A stretch of 32,249 nucleotides of DNA from Comamonadaceae bacterium (GTDB lineage: Bacteria > Pseudomonadota > Gammaproteobacteria > Burkholderiales > Burkholderiaceae_C), in contig CANFWT010000030.1 of NCBI GenBank assembly GCA_947450895.1, positions 1 to 32,249 of the forward strand, read 5' to 3'. The translations under genes were made by a program, and so were the position numbers. Of this stretch, positions 1-10,057 are shown in pieces (the stretch's first letter is position 1; every line of letters begins with the position of its first letter). The notes under the pieces are model-generated. The model did no database searches. It was not told the DNA's origin and saw nothing but the letters and a program-made list of their open reading frames with translations.

Positions 1-606
1 CTCAAAGCCCTGGGCGCGCAGCAAGGCGGTGGATTTTTCGCAGCGGATGCCGCCGGTGCAAAACATGGCCACCTTGGGTTTCTTGCCCCCACGCGCTTGC
101 AAGGCCGGTGCCTGCGCCGCCCATTCGGGTAGCTGCGAGAAGGTTTTGATACGCGGGTCCAGCGCCCCGGCGAAGGTGCCGATCTCCACTTCATAGTCGT
201 TGCGCGTGTCCACCACCACCACCTCCGGGTCACTGATCAGGGCGTTCCAGTGTTCGGGCAAGACGTAGGTGCCCGCGCCGCTGGTGGGGCTGATGCCCGG
301 CACGCCCATGGTGACGATTTCTTTTTTAAGCCGCACCTTCATGCGGTGAAAGGGTGCGGTGTCGGACCAGGACTCTTTGTGCACCAGCGAGGCAAAAACA
401 GGGTCGGCGCGCAGATACGCGAGCACCGCGCGCACATCGTCGGGTGCGCCCGCTATGGTGCTGTTAATGCCTTCAGGCGCCAGCAGGATGAGGCCTTTGA
501 CCTGACGCTGTAGGCACAGCGCGAGCAGGGCAGGGCGGCGTTGCGCGTAGTCGGGCAAGTCCACAAACAGGTAAAAGGCAGCAGTCAGGTAGCGCGCGGT
601 GGGCAT
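1..606 (-). CDS. trhO: tRNA uridine(34) hydroxylase, rhodanese-fold (3' end cut by window edge)
   Basis: Oxygen-dependent hydroxylation of uridine 34 in tRNA, the first step towards 5-(carboxy)methoxyuridine at the wobble base, is the known role of the TrhO (YceA) family. I translated 202 codons from the ATG at 606; the frame stays open to the window edge, so the C-terminus is missing. The N-terminal half holds the family's acylphosphatase-like part (LLAPEGINSTIAG). The rhodanese domain follows, with VVVVDTRNDYEVEIGTF and the active-site loop MFCTGGIRCEKS, whose first Cys is the expected catalytic residue. It lies 98 bases downstream of the beta-CASP hydrolase gene on the same strand. No strong Shine-Dalgarno sequence is visible before the ATG. 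Family assignment is secure from the cysteine loop and the EGINST motif. Confidence 0.93.
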   Translation of the reverse strand, partial: MPTARYLTAAFYLFVDLPDYAQRRPALLALCLQRQVKGLILLAPEGINSTIAGAPDDVRAVLAYLRADPVFASLVHKESWSDTAPFHRMKVRLKKEIVTMGVPGISPTSGAGTYVLPEHWNALISDPEVVVVDTRNDYEVEIGTFAGALDPRIKTFSQLPEWAAQAPALQARGGKKPKVAMFCTGGIRCEKSTALLRAQGFE

Positions 607-704
607 GGTTAAAGTCACGGTGGGTCAAGGGTTGGGAGTATGCCGCCTGGGCGCAGAGCCGGGCACACGGGCGTGGTGGCGCAGACGCTCTGTGGGTCAG
701 CGCA

Positions 705-2069
705 TCAGCAGGGCCAAGTGGAACCGTGCTCGGGCACCAGCGCCCGCCATTTGAGCGCGCGCTCGATGCGCAGGCGCAAGGCGTCCGAGGCCGCGCGCTC
801 GCCGTGCACCACATACACCTGGCCTGGGGGCTGCGGGCAAGTGCCCATCCACGCGATGAGCTGCGAAGCGTCGGCATGGGCCGAGGCTGACTCCAGTTGC
901 ACCACTTCAGCCCGTACCGCTACATCATGGCCATGGATGCGTACGCTGTGCGCGCCACTGGCCAGGGTTGCGCCGCGTGTGCCTGGGGCCTGGTAGCCGG
1001 TCAATATCACCATGTTGCGCTGGTCGCCCGCATGCTGTTCCAGGTGGTGGAGCACGCGCCCCCCGGTAGCCATGCCACTGGCGGACAGAATCACCATGGG
1101 GCCGTGGCGCGCGGAAAGGGCTTTGGACTCTTCTGGGCTTGAGACCATGGTGGCGCAGCGAGCCATGGCATCGACCTCGGCACGGTTGAGGCGGTATTCG
1201 CCGAGGTGCTGCATAAAAGACTGCGTGGTGTGCACTGCCATTGGGCTGTCCAAAAAAACTGGCAGATGGTGGGCAAGCGTGCCATTGGCCTTGAGTTGGG
1301 CGATGGCGTGCAGGACCGCCTGCGCCCGCCCGACGGCAAACACGGGCACTACCGCTTTGCCGCCCCGGGCGGCCAGGCGTGCCAAGGCAGGGCCGAGTTC
1401 GGCCAACAGGTTTTCTTGCGGGTGGGTGCGGTCGCCGTAGGTGGACTCCACCACCAGCGTATCGATGGCCGGCAGGGGGTCGGGGGGCAGCATGAGCGCG
1501 TCATTGGGCCGCCCTACGTCGCCTGAGAAAAACAGGCGCCGCCCCGCCACCTCCACCAAAATGCCGGATGCGCCAACAATGTGCCCGGCGGGCTGAAAAG
1601 TCACCTTCCAACCAGGCAGCGGTGCAAATGCCTGGCGCTGCGGCACCGCCTTGATCAGGGGCAGGCAGTCGAGCGCCTCCTGGCGCGAGTAAAGCGGCAA
1701 GGCTGGGGCGTGCTTGGAAAAGCCATGCCGGTTGGCAAACGAGGCATCTTCTTCCTGCAAGTGGCCGCTGTCCGGCAGCAAGATGCCGCACAGGTCGCGC
1801 GTGCCAGAGGACGCATAGACCGGGCCACGAAAACCATTCTTGGCCAGCAAGGGCAGGTAGCCGCTGTGGTCCAGGTGCGCATGGGTCAGCAGCACGGCGT
1901 CAATGGCGCTGGCGGCCACGGGCAGCGCAGCCCAGTTGCGCAGGCGCAGCTGCTTGAAGCCTTGGAACAGGCCGCAGTCCACCAAGATGCGACCGGTCTG
2001 GTGTTGCACCAGAAATTTGGAGCCGGTCACGGTGTCTGCGCCGCCCAAAAAGGTGATTTGCACGCCCAT
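705..2069 (-). CDS. MBL-fold beta-CASP metallo-hydrolase, probable RNA-processing nuclease
   Basis: A 454-residue metallo-beta-lactamase-fold protein of the beta-CASP branch, whose members include RNA 3'-end processing nucleases (CPSF73/YSH1-like bacterial homologues). Visible motifs: an N-terminal FLGGADTVTGS, the metal-binding THAHLDHSGYLP (HxHxDH), a second metal histidine in PAGHIVGAS, the metal aspartate in FSGDVGRPND, and then the beta-CASP insert with PVFAVGRAQ and SASGMATGGRVLHHL. The last third has the SAHAD motif and a closing VVHGE, the late metal ligands typical of beta-CASP enzymes. All catalytic metal ligands appear intact and the length is normal. It begins 113 bases after dnaJ, beyond a terminator-like hairpin, so it may have its own promoter. 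The substrate cannot be read from sequence; RNA is inferred from the family. Confidence 0.9.
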   Translation of the reverse strand: MGVQITFLGGADTVTGSKFLVQHQTGRILVDCGLFQGFKQLRLRNWAALPVAASAIDAVLLTHAHLDHSGYLPLLAKNGFRGPVYASSGTRDLCGILLPDSGHLQEEDASFANRHGFSKHAPALPLYSRQEALDCLPLIKAVPQRQAFAPLPGWKVTFQPAGHIVGASGILVEVAGRRLFFSGDVGRPNDALMLPPDPLPAIDTLVVESTYGDRTHPQENLLAELGPALARLAARGGKAVVPVFAVGRAQAVLHAIAQLKANGTLAHHLPVFLDSPMAVHTTQSFMQHLGEYRLNRAEVDAMARCATMVSSPEESKALSARHGPMVILSASGMATGGRVLHHLEQHAGDQRNMVILTGYQAPGTRGATLASGAHSVRIHGHDVAVRAEVVQLESASAHADASQLIAWMGTCPQPPGQVYVVHGERAASDALRLRIERALKWRALVPEHGSTWPC

Positions 2070-2107
2070 AGGTTTCCCCGCAGGCGTACCCGGCCCGTCA
2101 AGAGGTC

Positions 2108-2144
2108 AAAAAAAGCCGCCTGTCCCCTTATAGGGCAGGCGGCT
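2108..2144 (-). terminator. Rho-independent terminator after dnaJ
   Basis: On the minus strand, arms AGCCGCCTG (2144-2136) and CAGGCGGCT (2122-2114) form a 9-bp perfect stem. It is extended by CCC/GGG with a one-base bulge and a short TTATA-like loop, and is followed immediately by seven T (2114-2108). It lies 39 bases past the dnaJ stop and is correctly oriented to end the grpE-dnaK-dnaJ transcript. Confidence 0.85.
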
Positions 2145-2182
2145 CTCTGGGCAGTGCTTAAGTTACGCGTGCTTGGCTTGGA

Positions 2183-3319
2183 TCAACTAAAAAAGCCTTT
2201 GAGCTTGTCTTTCCAGCTGTCGCCCGAAGGCGAATGCTTGCTGCCGCCTTTTTTGAACGACTCGTCGAGTTCTCGCATCAGCTTGCGCTGGTGTTCGCTG
2301 AGCTTAACCGGGGTCTCGACCGTGATGTGGCAATACAAGTCACCGGGGTAGCTGGAGCGCACGCCTTTGATGCCCTTGCCACGCAGGCGAAACTGCTTAC
2401 CAGTTTGGGTTCCTTCTGGCAGATCGATTGCCGCTTTGCCTGCCAGCGTAGGCACGTCAATTTCACCACCCAGTGCCGCGGTCACCATGCCAATCGGTAC
2501 GGTGCAATGCAGGTCGTCGCCATCGCGCTCAAAGATATCGTGCTTTTTCAGGCGAATCTCGATGTACAGATCTCCGGGTGGTCCACCATTGGTGCCGGCC
2601 TCGCCATTACCCGCACTGCGAATGCGCATGCCGCCGTCGATGCCCGCTGGGATTTTGACTTCCAGTGTTTTTTGCCGTTTGACCTTGCCCTGGCCCGCAC
2701 AGGCAATGCAGGGCTCGGCGATGATTTTCCCCACCCCGCGGCAAGTGGGACAGGTTTGCTGCACGCTGAAAAAGCCCTGGCGCATTTGCACCGCGCCGGC
2801 ACCGCCGCAGGTACCGCAGGGTTTGATCTGGCTACCGGGTTTGGCGCCCGAGCCCGCGCAGACCTCGCAGTTTTCCTGGGTCGGAATGCGGATTTGCGCG
2901 TCCTTGCCCGTGGCTGCTTCTTCCAGCGTCATTTCCATGGCGTAACTCAGGTCTCCACCGCGAAATACCTGGCGTCCGCCGCCCGCGCGTCCGCGTTGCT
3001 GGCCAAACATATCGCCAAAAATATCGCCAAACGCCTCAGCAAAACCGCCAAAGCCTTCGCCGCCCCCTGGGCCACCGCGCATATTCGGGTCCACGCCGGC
3101 ATGGCCGTGCTGGTCGTAGGCCGCACGCTTTTGTGGGTCGGACAGCATCTCGTAAGCCTCTTTGGCCTCTTTGAACTTGACCTCAGCGTCTTTAGAACCC
3201 TCACCCTGGTTGCGGTCCGGGTGAAATTTCATCGCCAGCTTGCGATAAGACTTTTTAATTTCTTCGTCCGACGCGTTTTTGGGTACACCCAAAATTTCGT
3301 AAAAATCTCGTTTAGCCAT
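2183..3319 (-). CDS. dnaJ: Chaperone protein DnaJ (Hsp40)
   Basis: Cytoplasmic co-chaperone that delivers unfolded proteins to DnaK and stimulates its ATPase. The 378 residues show the complete type I layout: a J domain at 1-70 with the HPD tripeptide at residues 33-35, a Gly/Phe-rich linker (about 75-125), a zinc domain with four CxxCxGxG repeats ([32 protein letters not shown]), and a C-terminal substrate-binding/dimerisation region. It is the last gene of the grpE-dnaK-dnaJ set, 95 bases after dnaK and separated from it by a hairpin that may lower DnaJ output relative to DnaK. A GGAG lies about 12 bases before the ATG, rather far for a strong ribosome site. Length and motifs are normal and identification is secure. 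Confidence 0.98.
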   Translation of the reverse strand: MAKRDFYEILGVPKNASDEEIKKSYRKLAMKFHPDRNQGEGSKDAEVKFKEAKEAYEMLSDPQKRAAYDQHGHAGVDPNMRGGPGGGEGFGGFAEAFGDIFGDMFGQQRGRAGGGRQVFRGGDLSYAMEMTLEEAATGKDAQIRIPTQENCEVCAGSGAKPGSQIKPCGTCGGAGAVQMRQGFFSVQQTCPTCRGVGKIIAEPCIACAGQGKVKRQKTLEVKIPAGIDGGMRIRSAGNGEAGTNGGPPGDLYIEIRLKKHDIFERDGDDLHCTVPIGMVTAALGGEIDVPTLAGKAAIDLPEGTQTGKQFRLRGKGIKGVRSSYPGDLYCHITVETPVKLSEHQRKLMRELDESFKKGGSKHSPSGDSWKDKLKGFFS

Positions 3320-3345
3320 CGTGAATGCGCGCTCCGTAACAACAG

Positions 3346-3383
3346 AAAAGCCGCGCTGAACTCCAAACGGTGTTCAGCGCGGC
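3346..3383 (-). terminator. Hairpin between dnaK and dnaJ, probable partial terminator/attenuator
   Basis: On the minus strand a perfect 12-bp stem, arms 3383-3372 (GCCGCGCTGAAC) and 3361-3350, encloses a 10-base loop and is followed by TTTT then CTGTT. It starts 32 bases after the dnaK stop and ends 27 bases before dnaJ. The T-run is short, so partial termination or 3'-end protection of dnaK mRNA is more plausible than complete separation of dnaJ from dnaK. Confidence 0.7.
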
Positions 3384-3414
3384 AGGATTTCAAGCAGCCG
3401 GTGCTGCCCGGGGC

Positions 3415-5343
<1,929 letters not shown>

Positions 5344-5384
5344 GATGGAACTCCTGCTGATTCAAAAAGATTGGATAAAAAAGA

Positions 5385-5412
5385 AGTAGGGGCGGCCCGC
5401 AAACATTTCAAG
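5385..5412 (-). promoter_or_regulatory. Sigma-32 (RpoH) type heat-shock promoter of dnaK
   Basis: The minus strand reads CTTGAAA (5412-5406), 13 bases, then CCCCTACT (5392-5385). The -35 matches the RpoH consensus CTTGAAA fully; the -10 keeps CCCC and the final T of CCCCATNT. Expected transcription start is near 5378, about 35 bases before the dnaK ATG. Confidence 0.75.
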
Positions 5413-5435
5413 TGCTGCGCGCCCTTTTCGCGCGT

Positions 5436-5978
5436 TTATTTGGGCGCGGAAACCGTTACCAGCGCCGGGCGCAGCACGCGCTCGGATATCAAATAGCCTT
5501 TTTGCAGCACCGTGACCACCGTGTTGGCCTCGTGCTCGGAGGGAACCACGCTGATCGCTTGGTGGTGGTGGGGGTCAAACTTGGTGCCGGCGGCGGGGTT
5601 GATGGCAATCACTTTGTTGCGCTCCAAGGCGGCAATCAGTTGGCGCAAGGTGGCCTGCGCGCCCTCGTTGATCTGCTCCACCGTGGCGTCTTTGATGCTC
5701 AGACCGGCTTCCAAGCTGTCGGCCACGGGCAGGAGGCTTTCGGCAAAACTCTCCAACGCGAACTTGCGCGCTTTGGACACTTCTTCCTCAGCGCGGCGGC
5801 GGGCGTTTTCAGCGTCGGCCTTGGCACGCAAAAACTGATCGGCCAGATCGGCCGACTTGGCTTCCAGCAACGCCAGGTCGGTTTGTGCCTGTGCCAGTTG
5901 TTCCGCTTCAGAAAGCGGCGCCGGGGCCGTCTGTTCGGCGGAGTCTTCGGGGGAGGGAGGGGTGGCGTTGTCGGACAT
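5436..5978 (-). CDS. grpE: Nucleotide exchange factor GrpE
   Basis: Cytoplasmic exchange factor that releases ADP from DnaK. I chose the ATG at 5978 ([16 protein letters not shown]), giving 180 residues, because the frame further upstream encodes 39 extra residues that run through the sigma-32-like promoter and do not resemble GrpE. The protein has a disordered acidic/Pro N-terminus, a long coiled coil (about residues 30-90, with [17 protein letters not shown]), and a C-terminal beta domain containing [10 protein letters not shown] and [21 protein letters not shown], shown here as adjoining parts of the GrpE signature. It is first in the grpE-dnaK-dnaJ order; hrcA is not adjacent, consistent with sigma-32 rather than CIRCE control. 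Confidence 0.97.
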   Translation of the reverse strand: MSDNATPPSPEDSAEQTAPAPLSEAEQLAQAQTDLALLEAKSADLADQFLRAKADAENARRRAEEEVSKARKFALESFAESLLPVADSLEAGLSIKDATVEQINEGAQATLRQLIAALERNKVIAINPAAGTKFDPHHHQAISVVPSEHEANTVVTVLQKGYLISERVLRPALVTVSAPK

Positions 5979-6034
5979 GGAATTTCGGAAAAAAACGAAG
6001 GGTTGTGCCAAACGGCGAAAAACAGCTGCGAAGT

Positions 6035-6062
6035 AGCTGGGGCGCAAGCGCCCAAATTCAAG
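6035..6062 (-). promoter_or_regulatory. Sigma-32 (RpoH) type heat-shock promoter of grpE
   Basis: The minus strand reads CTTGAAT (6062-6056), 13 bases, then CCCCAGCT (6042-6035). This is one mismatch in the -35 and close to CCCCATNT in the -10, with the same spacer length as the dnaK site. The spacer contains a perfect small inverted repeat at 6040-6053 (GGGCG/CGCCC with a 4-base loop) that runs into the -10. Expected start near 6028, about 50 bases before grpE. Confidence 0.78.
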
Positions 6063-6104
6063 AGCGCCCAGGGCACGTTGGTACCAAGGGCGCATTGGGG
6101 GGCC

Positions 6105-6452
6105 TCAGGTACCGAGCAACTCGACGTCAAACTTCAGCGTCGCATTGGGCGGAATCACGCCGCCCGCACCGCGCGCGCCATAGCCTAGCGACGCGGGAAT
6201 AATCAGCGTGCGGCAGCCGCCGACTTTCATGCCGGCCACGCCTTCGTCCCAACCCTGAATCACCTGGCCGGCGCCCAAGCGGAACACAAAGGGGTCGTTG
6301 CGGTCTTTGCTGGAGTCGAACTTGGCGCCTTGTTCGCCATCATTGAACAGCCAGCCGGTGTAGTGCACGGTGACGTTTTTGCCGACCACGGCGAGGTCGC
6401 CGCTGCCTTCGACGGTGTCCACATATTGCAGGCCAGAGAGAGATGTTTGCAT
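6105..6452 (-). CDS. FKBP-type peptidyl-prolyl cis-trans isomerase
   Basis: A 115-residue single-domain FKBP that catalyses cis-trans isomerisation of X-Pro bonds. The full fold is visible: [13 protein letters not shown], the FDSS strand, [16 protein letters not shown] (core hydrophobic pocket with the conserved Trp), and GYGARG followed by [14 protein letters not shown]. There is no signal peptide, so it should act in the cytoplasm, and no insert-in-flap domain, so it is not a SlyD type. AAGGA lies seven bases before the ATG. It sits 67 bases after aroE and just before the grpE heat-shock promoter, a sensible place for a folding helper. Eukaryotic-type single-domain FKBPs of this size are common in betaproteobacteria. 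Confidence 0.95.
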   Translation of the reverse strand: MQTSLSGLQYVDTVEGSGDLAVVGKNVTVHYTGWLFNDGEQGAKFDSSKDRNDPFVFRLGAGQVIQGWDEGVAGMKVGGCRTLIIPASLGYGARGAGGVIPPNATLKFDVELLGT

Positions 6453-6519
6453 GGGGTGTTCCTTAGAGGGTGAAGAAAAAAGAGTGAATCGAAAAACTTG
6501 GGCGGCGCAAACCGGCGGT

Positions 6520-7404
6520 TTACAGCCGGGCTTGTACCGCGTGGAGCAACGCCTCGGAGGCCTCAGGCATCAGGCCAAACCAGGCTTCAAACGCGGGCCG
6601 CGCCTGGTGAATCAGCATGCCCAAACCATAAGCCACCGGGTTGCCACGCGCCAATGCGGCGTCAATCAGCGGCGTGCGCTGCGGCACGTAGACGATGTCA
6701 GACACCAGCGCCCCGCGCGGCAAATCGTCCAAGGCCAGGTCCAGCGCCGCTTCGCCGTGCATGCCCTGGTTGGTGGTGTTGACCAGCAAGGCCACATCCG
6801 CCAGCGCGCTTGTGCGCTCATTCCACGGAACTGTCATTACGCGGGGGCCAAAGTCATTGGCAATCGCCTCGGCCTTGTCCAGGCTGCGGTTGCACACGCG
6901 TACTTGGGGCACCCCGGCGTCCAACAGCGCAGCGACGACCGCGCGCGCGGCGCCACCGGCGCCCACCACCAGGGCCGGCCCGGCATCGGCGCGCCAGCCG
7001 GCGCAGGACTCTTGCAGGCTGTGCAGGTAGCCAAAGGCGTCGGTGTTTTTGCCGCTCAGGCTGCCGTCGGCTTCCACCACCACGGTGTTGATGGCGCCTA
7101 TGCGCTGCGCCAACGGCTCCACCCGGTCCACCAGCGCCATGGCCGCCACTTTGTGCGGAATGGTCAGGTTGCAGCCCGCAAAGCCAAGCTTGGGCAGGGC
7201 GCGCAGCGCGGCTTCCAGGTCCTCGGGGCGCACCGGTAGCTGCACATAGGCGCCGCGCAGCCCGTACTGCGCGATCCAATGGCTGTGGATGAACGGTGAG
7301 CGCGAATGCGCCACCGGCCAGCCCATCACCCCGGCGAGCACGTAGGGCGTGGAAGATGGCGGCGGCGCCACGCTCGCCGTGCCCAACGAGGCTGGTTCGG
7401 CCAC
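6520..7404 (-). CDS. aroE: Shikimate dehydrogenase (NADP+)
   Basis: Reduces 3-dehydroshikimate to shikimate in aromatic amino acid synthesis (cytoplasm). Motifs: [16 protein letters not shown] (shikimate binding), [11 protein letters not shown] with the catalytic Lys, the dinucleotide loop [19 protein letters not shown], and CNRSLDKA as the NADP-phosphate-binding stretch. The chosen start is a GTG at 7404, only four bases past the rpoD stop, giving 294 residues; this leaves about 20 residues before the conserved domain. The upstream extension of the frame lies wholly inside rpoD and is low-complexity, so it was rejected. No good Shine-Dalgarno sequence is seen, and an internal GTG could be used instead. 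The tight junction suggests co-translation with rpoD. Confidence 0.93.
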   Translation of the reverse strand: MAEPASLGTASVAPPPSSTPYVLAGVMGWPVAHSRSPFIHSHWIAQYGLRGAYVQLPVRPEDLEAALRALPKLGFAGCNLTIPHKVAAMALVDRVEPLAQRIGAINTVVVEADGSLSGKNTDAFGYLHSLQESCAGWRADAGPALVVGAGGAARAVVAALLDAGVPQVRVCNRSLDKAEAIANDFGPRVMTVPWNERTSALADVALLVNTTNQGMHGEAALDLALDDLPRGALVSDIVYVPQRTPLIDAALARGNPVAYGLGMLIHQARPAFEAWFGLMPEASEALLHAVQARL

Positions 7405-7408
7405 GGCT

Positions 7409-9832
7409 TTACAGCGTGTCGGTGAAGCTGCGCAGCTTGTCGCTGCGGCTGGGGTGCTTGAGCTTGCGCAAGGCCTTGGCCTCGATCTGGCGGATGCGCT
7501 CACGCGTCACGTCAAATTGCTTGCCCACTTCTTCCAGCGTGTGGTCGCTGGCCATCTCAATACCAAAGCGCATGCGCAGCACCTTGGCTTCGCGCGGCGT
7601 GAGGCTGTCCAAGATGTCTTTGACCACATCGCGCAAACCGGCTTGCATGGCGGCTTCCATGGGTGCGGTGTTGGCGCCGTCTTCGATAAAGTCGCCCAGG
7701 TGGCTGTCATCGTCGTCGCCGATGGGCGTTTCCATCGAGATGGGCTCTTTGGCGATCTTCATGATCTTGCGGATCTTGTCCTCGGCAATCTCCATGCGCT
7801 CGGCCAGCACGCTGGCGTCGGGTTCAAAGCCAAACTCCTGCAGGTGCTGGCGGCTGATGCGGTTCATCTTGTTGATGGTTTCGATCATGTGCACCGGAAT
7901 GCGGATAGTGCGCGCCTGGTCGGCAATCGAGCGGGTGATGGCCTGGCGAATCCACCAGGTGGCATAGGTGGAGAATTTGTAGCCCCGGCGGTATTCGAAC
8001 TTGTCCACCGCTTTCATTAGGCCGATATTGCCTTCTTGGATGAGGTCCAGAAACTGCAGGCCGCGGTTGGTGTATTTTTTGGCAATCGAGATCACCAGGC
8101 GCAAATTGGCCTCGATCATTTCTTTTTTGGCAGCGCGGCTGGACGCCTCGCCCTGGTTCATGCGCTTGTTGATGTCCTTGAGCAAGTCCAGCGGCACCAC
8201 CACCTTGGTTTGCAGGTCGATGAGCTTTTGCTGAATGTCTTGCACCGGCGGTATGTTGCGCGCCATCACCGCGCTCCAGGGCTTGCCCGCGGCGGCCTGC
8301 TTCTCAATCCATTTCAGATTAAGCAACTGGCTGGCTACGCGGTTGCCGTTCTTGTCGCGGCCACTGAAGTCGGCGATGAAGTTGTCCTGGCTGTAGCCGC
8401 ATTTGTCCACGATGATGCGGCGCAGTTCGCGCTCTTTCTTGCGGATGTCGTCCACCTGGCCGCGCACCATGTCGCAGAGCTTTTCGATCGCTTTGGCAGT
8501 AAAACGGATCGTCATGAGCTCGTCACTGAGCAGCTTTTGGGTTTTCGCGTACGACGGTGAGCCGTGGCCTTCTTTGTCGTAGATGGCATGCATCTTCTCG
8601 AACAGCTCGCGCAAGTGGTCAAAGCGCACCATGGCTTCGCGTTTGAGCTCTTCAAGCTTCTTGGTCAATGCCTTGGAGCCGCCCTTGCCGTCGTCGTCAT
8701 CGTCCGCGTCAAACTCGTCGAAATCTTCCTCAGCCACATAGTCGTCAGCTTCGTTGGGGTTGGAAAAGCCGTCCACAATGGTGGTGATCACCACCTTGCC
8801 TTCGCGGATTTCTTCGCCCAGACGCAGGATTTCGGCGATGGTGGCGGGCGAGCCAGAGATCGCTTCCATCATGGCCATCAGGCCGCCTTCAATGCGCTTG
8901 GCAATCTCGATCTCGCCTTCGCGGGTCAGCAACTCGACCGTGCCCATCTCGCGCATGTACATGCGCACCGGGTCGGTGGTGCGGCCAAATTCGCTGTCCA
9001 CCGTCGAGAGAGCGGCTTCGGCTTCTTCCTCGGCTTCGGCCTCGGTGGCGGCGGTGGCCACGTTGTTGTTCAGCAGCAGGGTCTCGGCGTCTGGCGTTTG
9101 CTCGTACACCGCCACGCCCATGTCGTTGAGCATGGAAATCACGACTTCCAGCGTTTCCGCGTCTACCAACTTGCCGGGCAAGTGGTCAGAAATTTCGCCA
9201 TGGGTGAGGTAGCCGCGGGTGCGCCCGAGCTTGATCAGCGCCACAAAGGCCAGACGGCGTTTGGTTTTTTCTTCCTCCGACAGGATGGTTTCTTCCAGTC
9301 CGAACTCTTTCATCAAGGCGCGCTCTTTGGCCTTGCTGATCTTCATGCGCAAAGGCTTGACCTTTTCGCCCGTGGCGCTGACCACCGGTTCGGCTTCCAA
9401 TTCGGCTTCGATGTCTGACAGGTCTGCGTCATCCGAGCCCGCGTCCGCTTTGGCTTTGGCCGCATTCGTCGTTTTGGCTGTCGCCTTGGCGGCTGGCTTG
9501 CTTGCCGCTTTGGCCGCTGGTTTGGCTGCGGGGGTTTTGGCGGCCGCTTTGGCAGGCGCGGCTCCTGCTGCTTCGGATGCTTCGTTTTTCACCGCGGCTT
9601 TGGGAGCAGATTTTGGGGCAGCCTTGGCCGGCTTGGCCTTCGCGGCATTGAGCAGAGCGTCCGCGGCGGCTTGAAGGTCGGCTTTGGAGGCGGTTTTGGG
9701 AGGAGTCACGGATTTCACTTTCTTCGGGGGGGCAGCAGGCGCCGCAGCTGGGTCTGGGGCAGTTTTGCTTCCGGTTTTGGCCGCTGGCTTGGAAGCTGGC
9801 TGAACTGGCTTGGCGGATTTGGATGCGGGCAT
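7409..9832 (-). CDS. rpoD: RNA polymerase primary sigma factor RpoD (sigma-70)
   Basis: Housekeeping sigma factor that directs RNA polymerase to most promoters. The ATG at 9832 is preceded by TAAGG seven bases upstream and gives 807 residues; a GTG 18 bases earlier is less likely. Residues 1 to about 135 are an unusual Ala/Lys/Pro-rich tract resembling histone H1 tails. Region 1.1 follows ([18 protein letters not shown]), then a non-conserved region with a very acidic stretch near residues 360-385 ([14 protein letters not shown]). Next come region 2 ([20 protein letters not shown]), region 3, and region 4.2 with the helix-turn-helix [20 protein letters not shown]. It is 225 bases after dnaG and has a sigma-32-like promoter in that gap. 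aroE starts four bases beyond its stop. Confidence 0.98.
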   Translation of the reverse strand: MPASKSAKPVQPASKPAAKTGSKTAPDPAAAPAAPPKKVKSVTPPKTASKADLQAAADALLNAAKAKPAKAAPKSAPKAAVKNEASEAAGAAPAKAAAKTPAAKPAAKAASKPAAKATAKTTNAAKAKADAGSDDADLSDIEAELEAEPVVSATGEKVKPLRMKISKAKERALMKEFGLEETILSEEEKTKRRLAFVALIKLGRTRGYLTHGEISDHLPGKLVDAETLEVVISMLNDMGVAVYEQTPDAETLLLNNNVATAATEAEAEEEAEAALSTVDSEFGRTTDPVRMYMREMGTVELLTREGEIEIAKRIEGGLMAMMEAISGSPATIAEILRLGEEIREGKVVITTIVDGFSNPNEADDYVAEEDFDEFDADDDDDGKGGSKALTKKLEELKREAMVRFDHLRELFEKMHAIYDKEGHGSPSYAKTQKLLSDELMTIRFTAKAIEKLCDMVRGQVDDIRKKERELRRIIVDKCGYSQDNFIADFSGRDKNGNRVASQLLNLKWIEKQAAAGKPWSAVMARNIPPVQDIQQKLIDLQTKVVVPLDLLKDINKRMNQGEASSRAAKKEMIEANLRLVISIAKKYTNRGLQFLDLIQEGNIGLMKAVDKFEYRRGYKFSTYATWWIRQAITRSIADQARTIRIPVHMIETINKMNRISRQHLQEFGFEPDASVLAERMEIAEDKIRKIMKIAKEPISMETPIGDDDDSHLGDFIEDGANTAPMEAAMQAGLRDVVKDILDSLTPREAKVLRMRFGIEMASDHTLEEVGKQFDVTRERIRQIEAKALRKLKHPSRSDKLRSFTDTL

Positions 9833-9916
9833 AGTGAACCTTAGAACCACAAAGAAATGAACGGGACAAAGACCAGCCCGGGCAGCTCAGGAAGAACCTG
9901 CCAGGCGAACAAAAAC

Positions 9917-9944
9917 ACATGGAGACGGGGTCGCGAATTTCAAC
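9917..9944 (-). promoter_or_regulatory. Sigma-32-like promoter upstream of rpoD
   Basis: The minus strand reads GTTGAAA (9944-9938), 13 bases, then CTCCATGT (9924-9917). That is one mismatch from CTTGAAA and one from CCCCATNT, with exactly the spacing of the grpE and dnaK sites. Expected start is near 9910, about 80 bases before the rpoD ATG. A heat-inducible rpoD promoter is known from E. coli, where it lies inside dnaG. Confidence 0.65.
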
Positions 9945-10057
9945 GGGCAAGATGTCGGGGCGAACATTTGGTTTGCAGTCCTTGCGGTGGTTTGGCCGGG
10001 TGAAGGGCTATCACGCGGTGGCCAGGGTCCGGAGGTGCTGCTGTCGCTCTTGCCGAG

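Noticed and set aside
5979..6095. Longer GrpE start at 6095 adding 39 residues
   Set aside because: The extension would be encoded through the sigma-32-like promoter and contains no GrpE-like sequence; the ATG at 5978 fits the family length.
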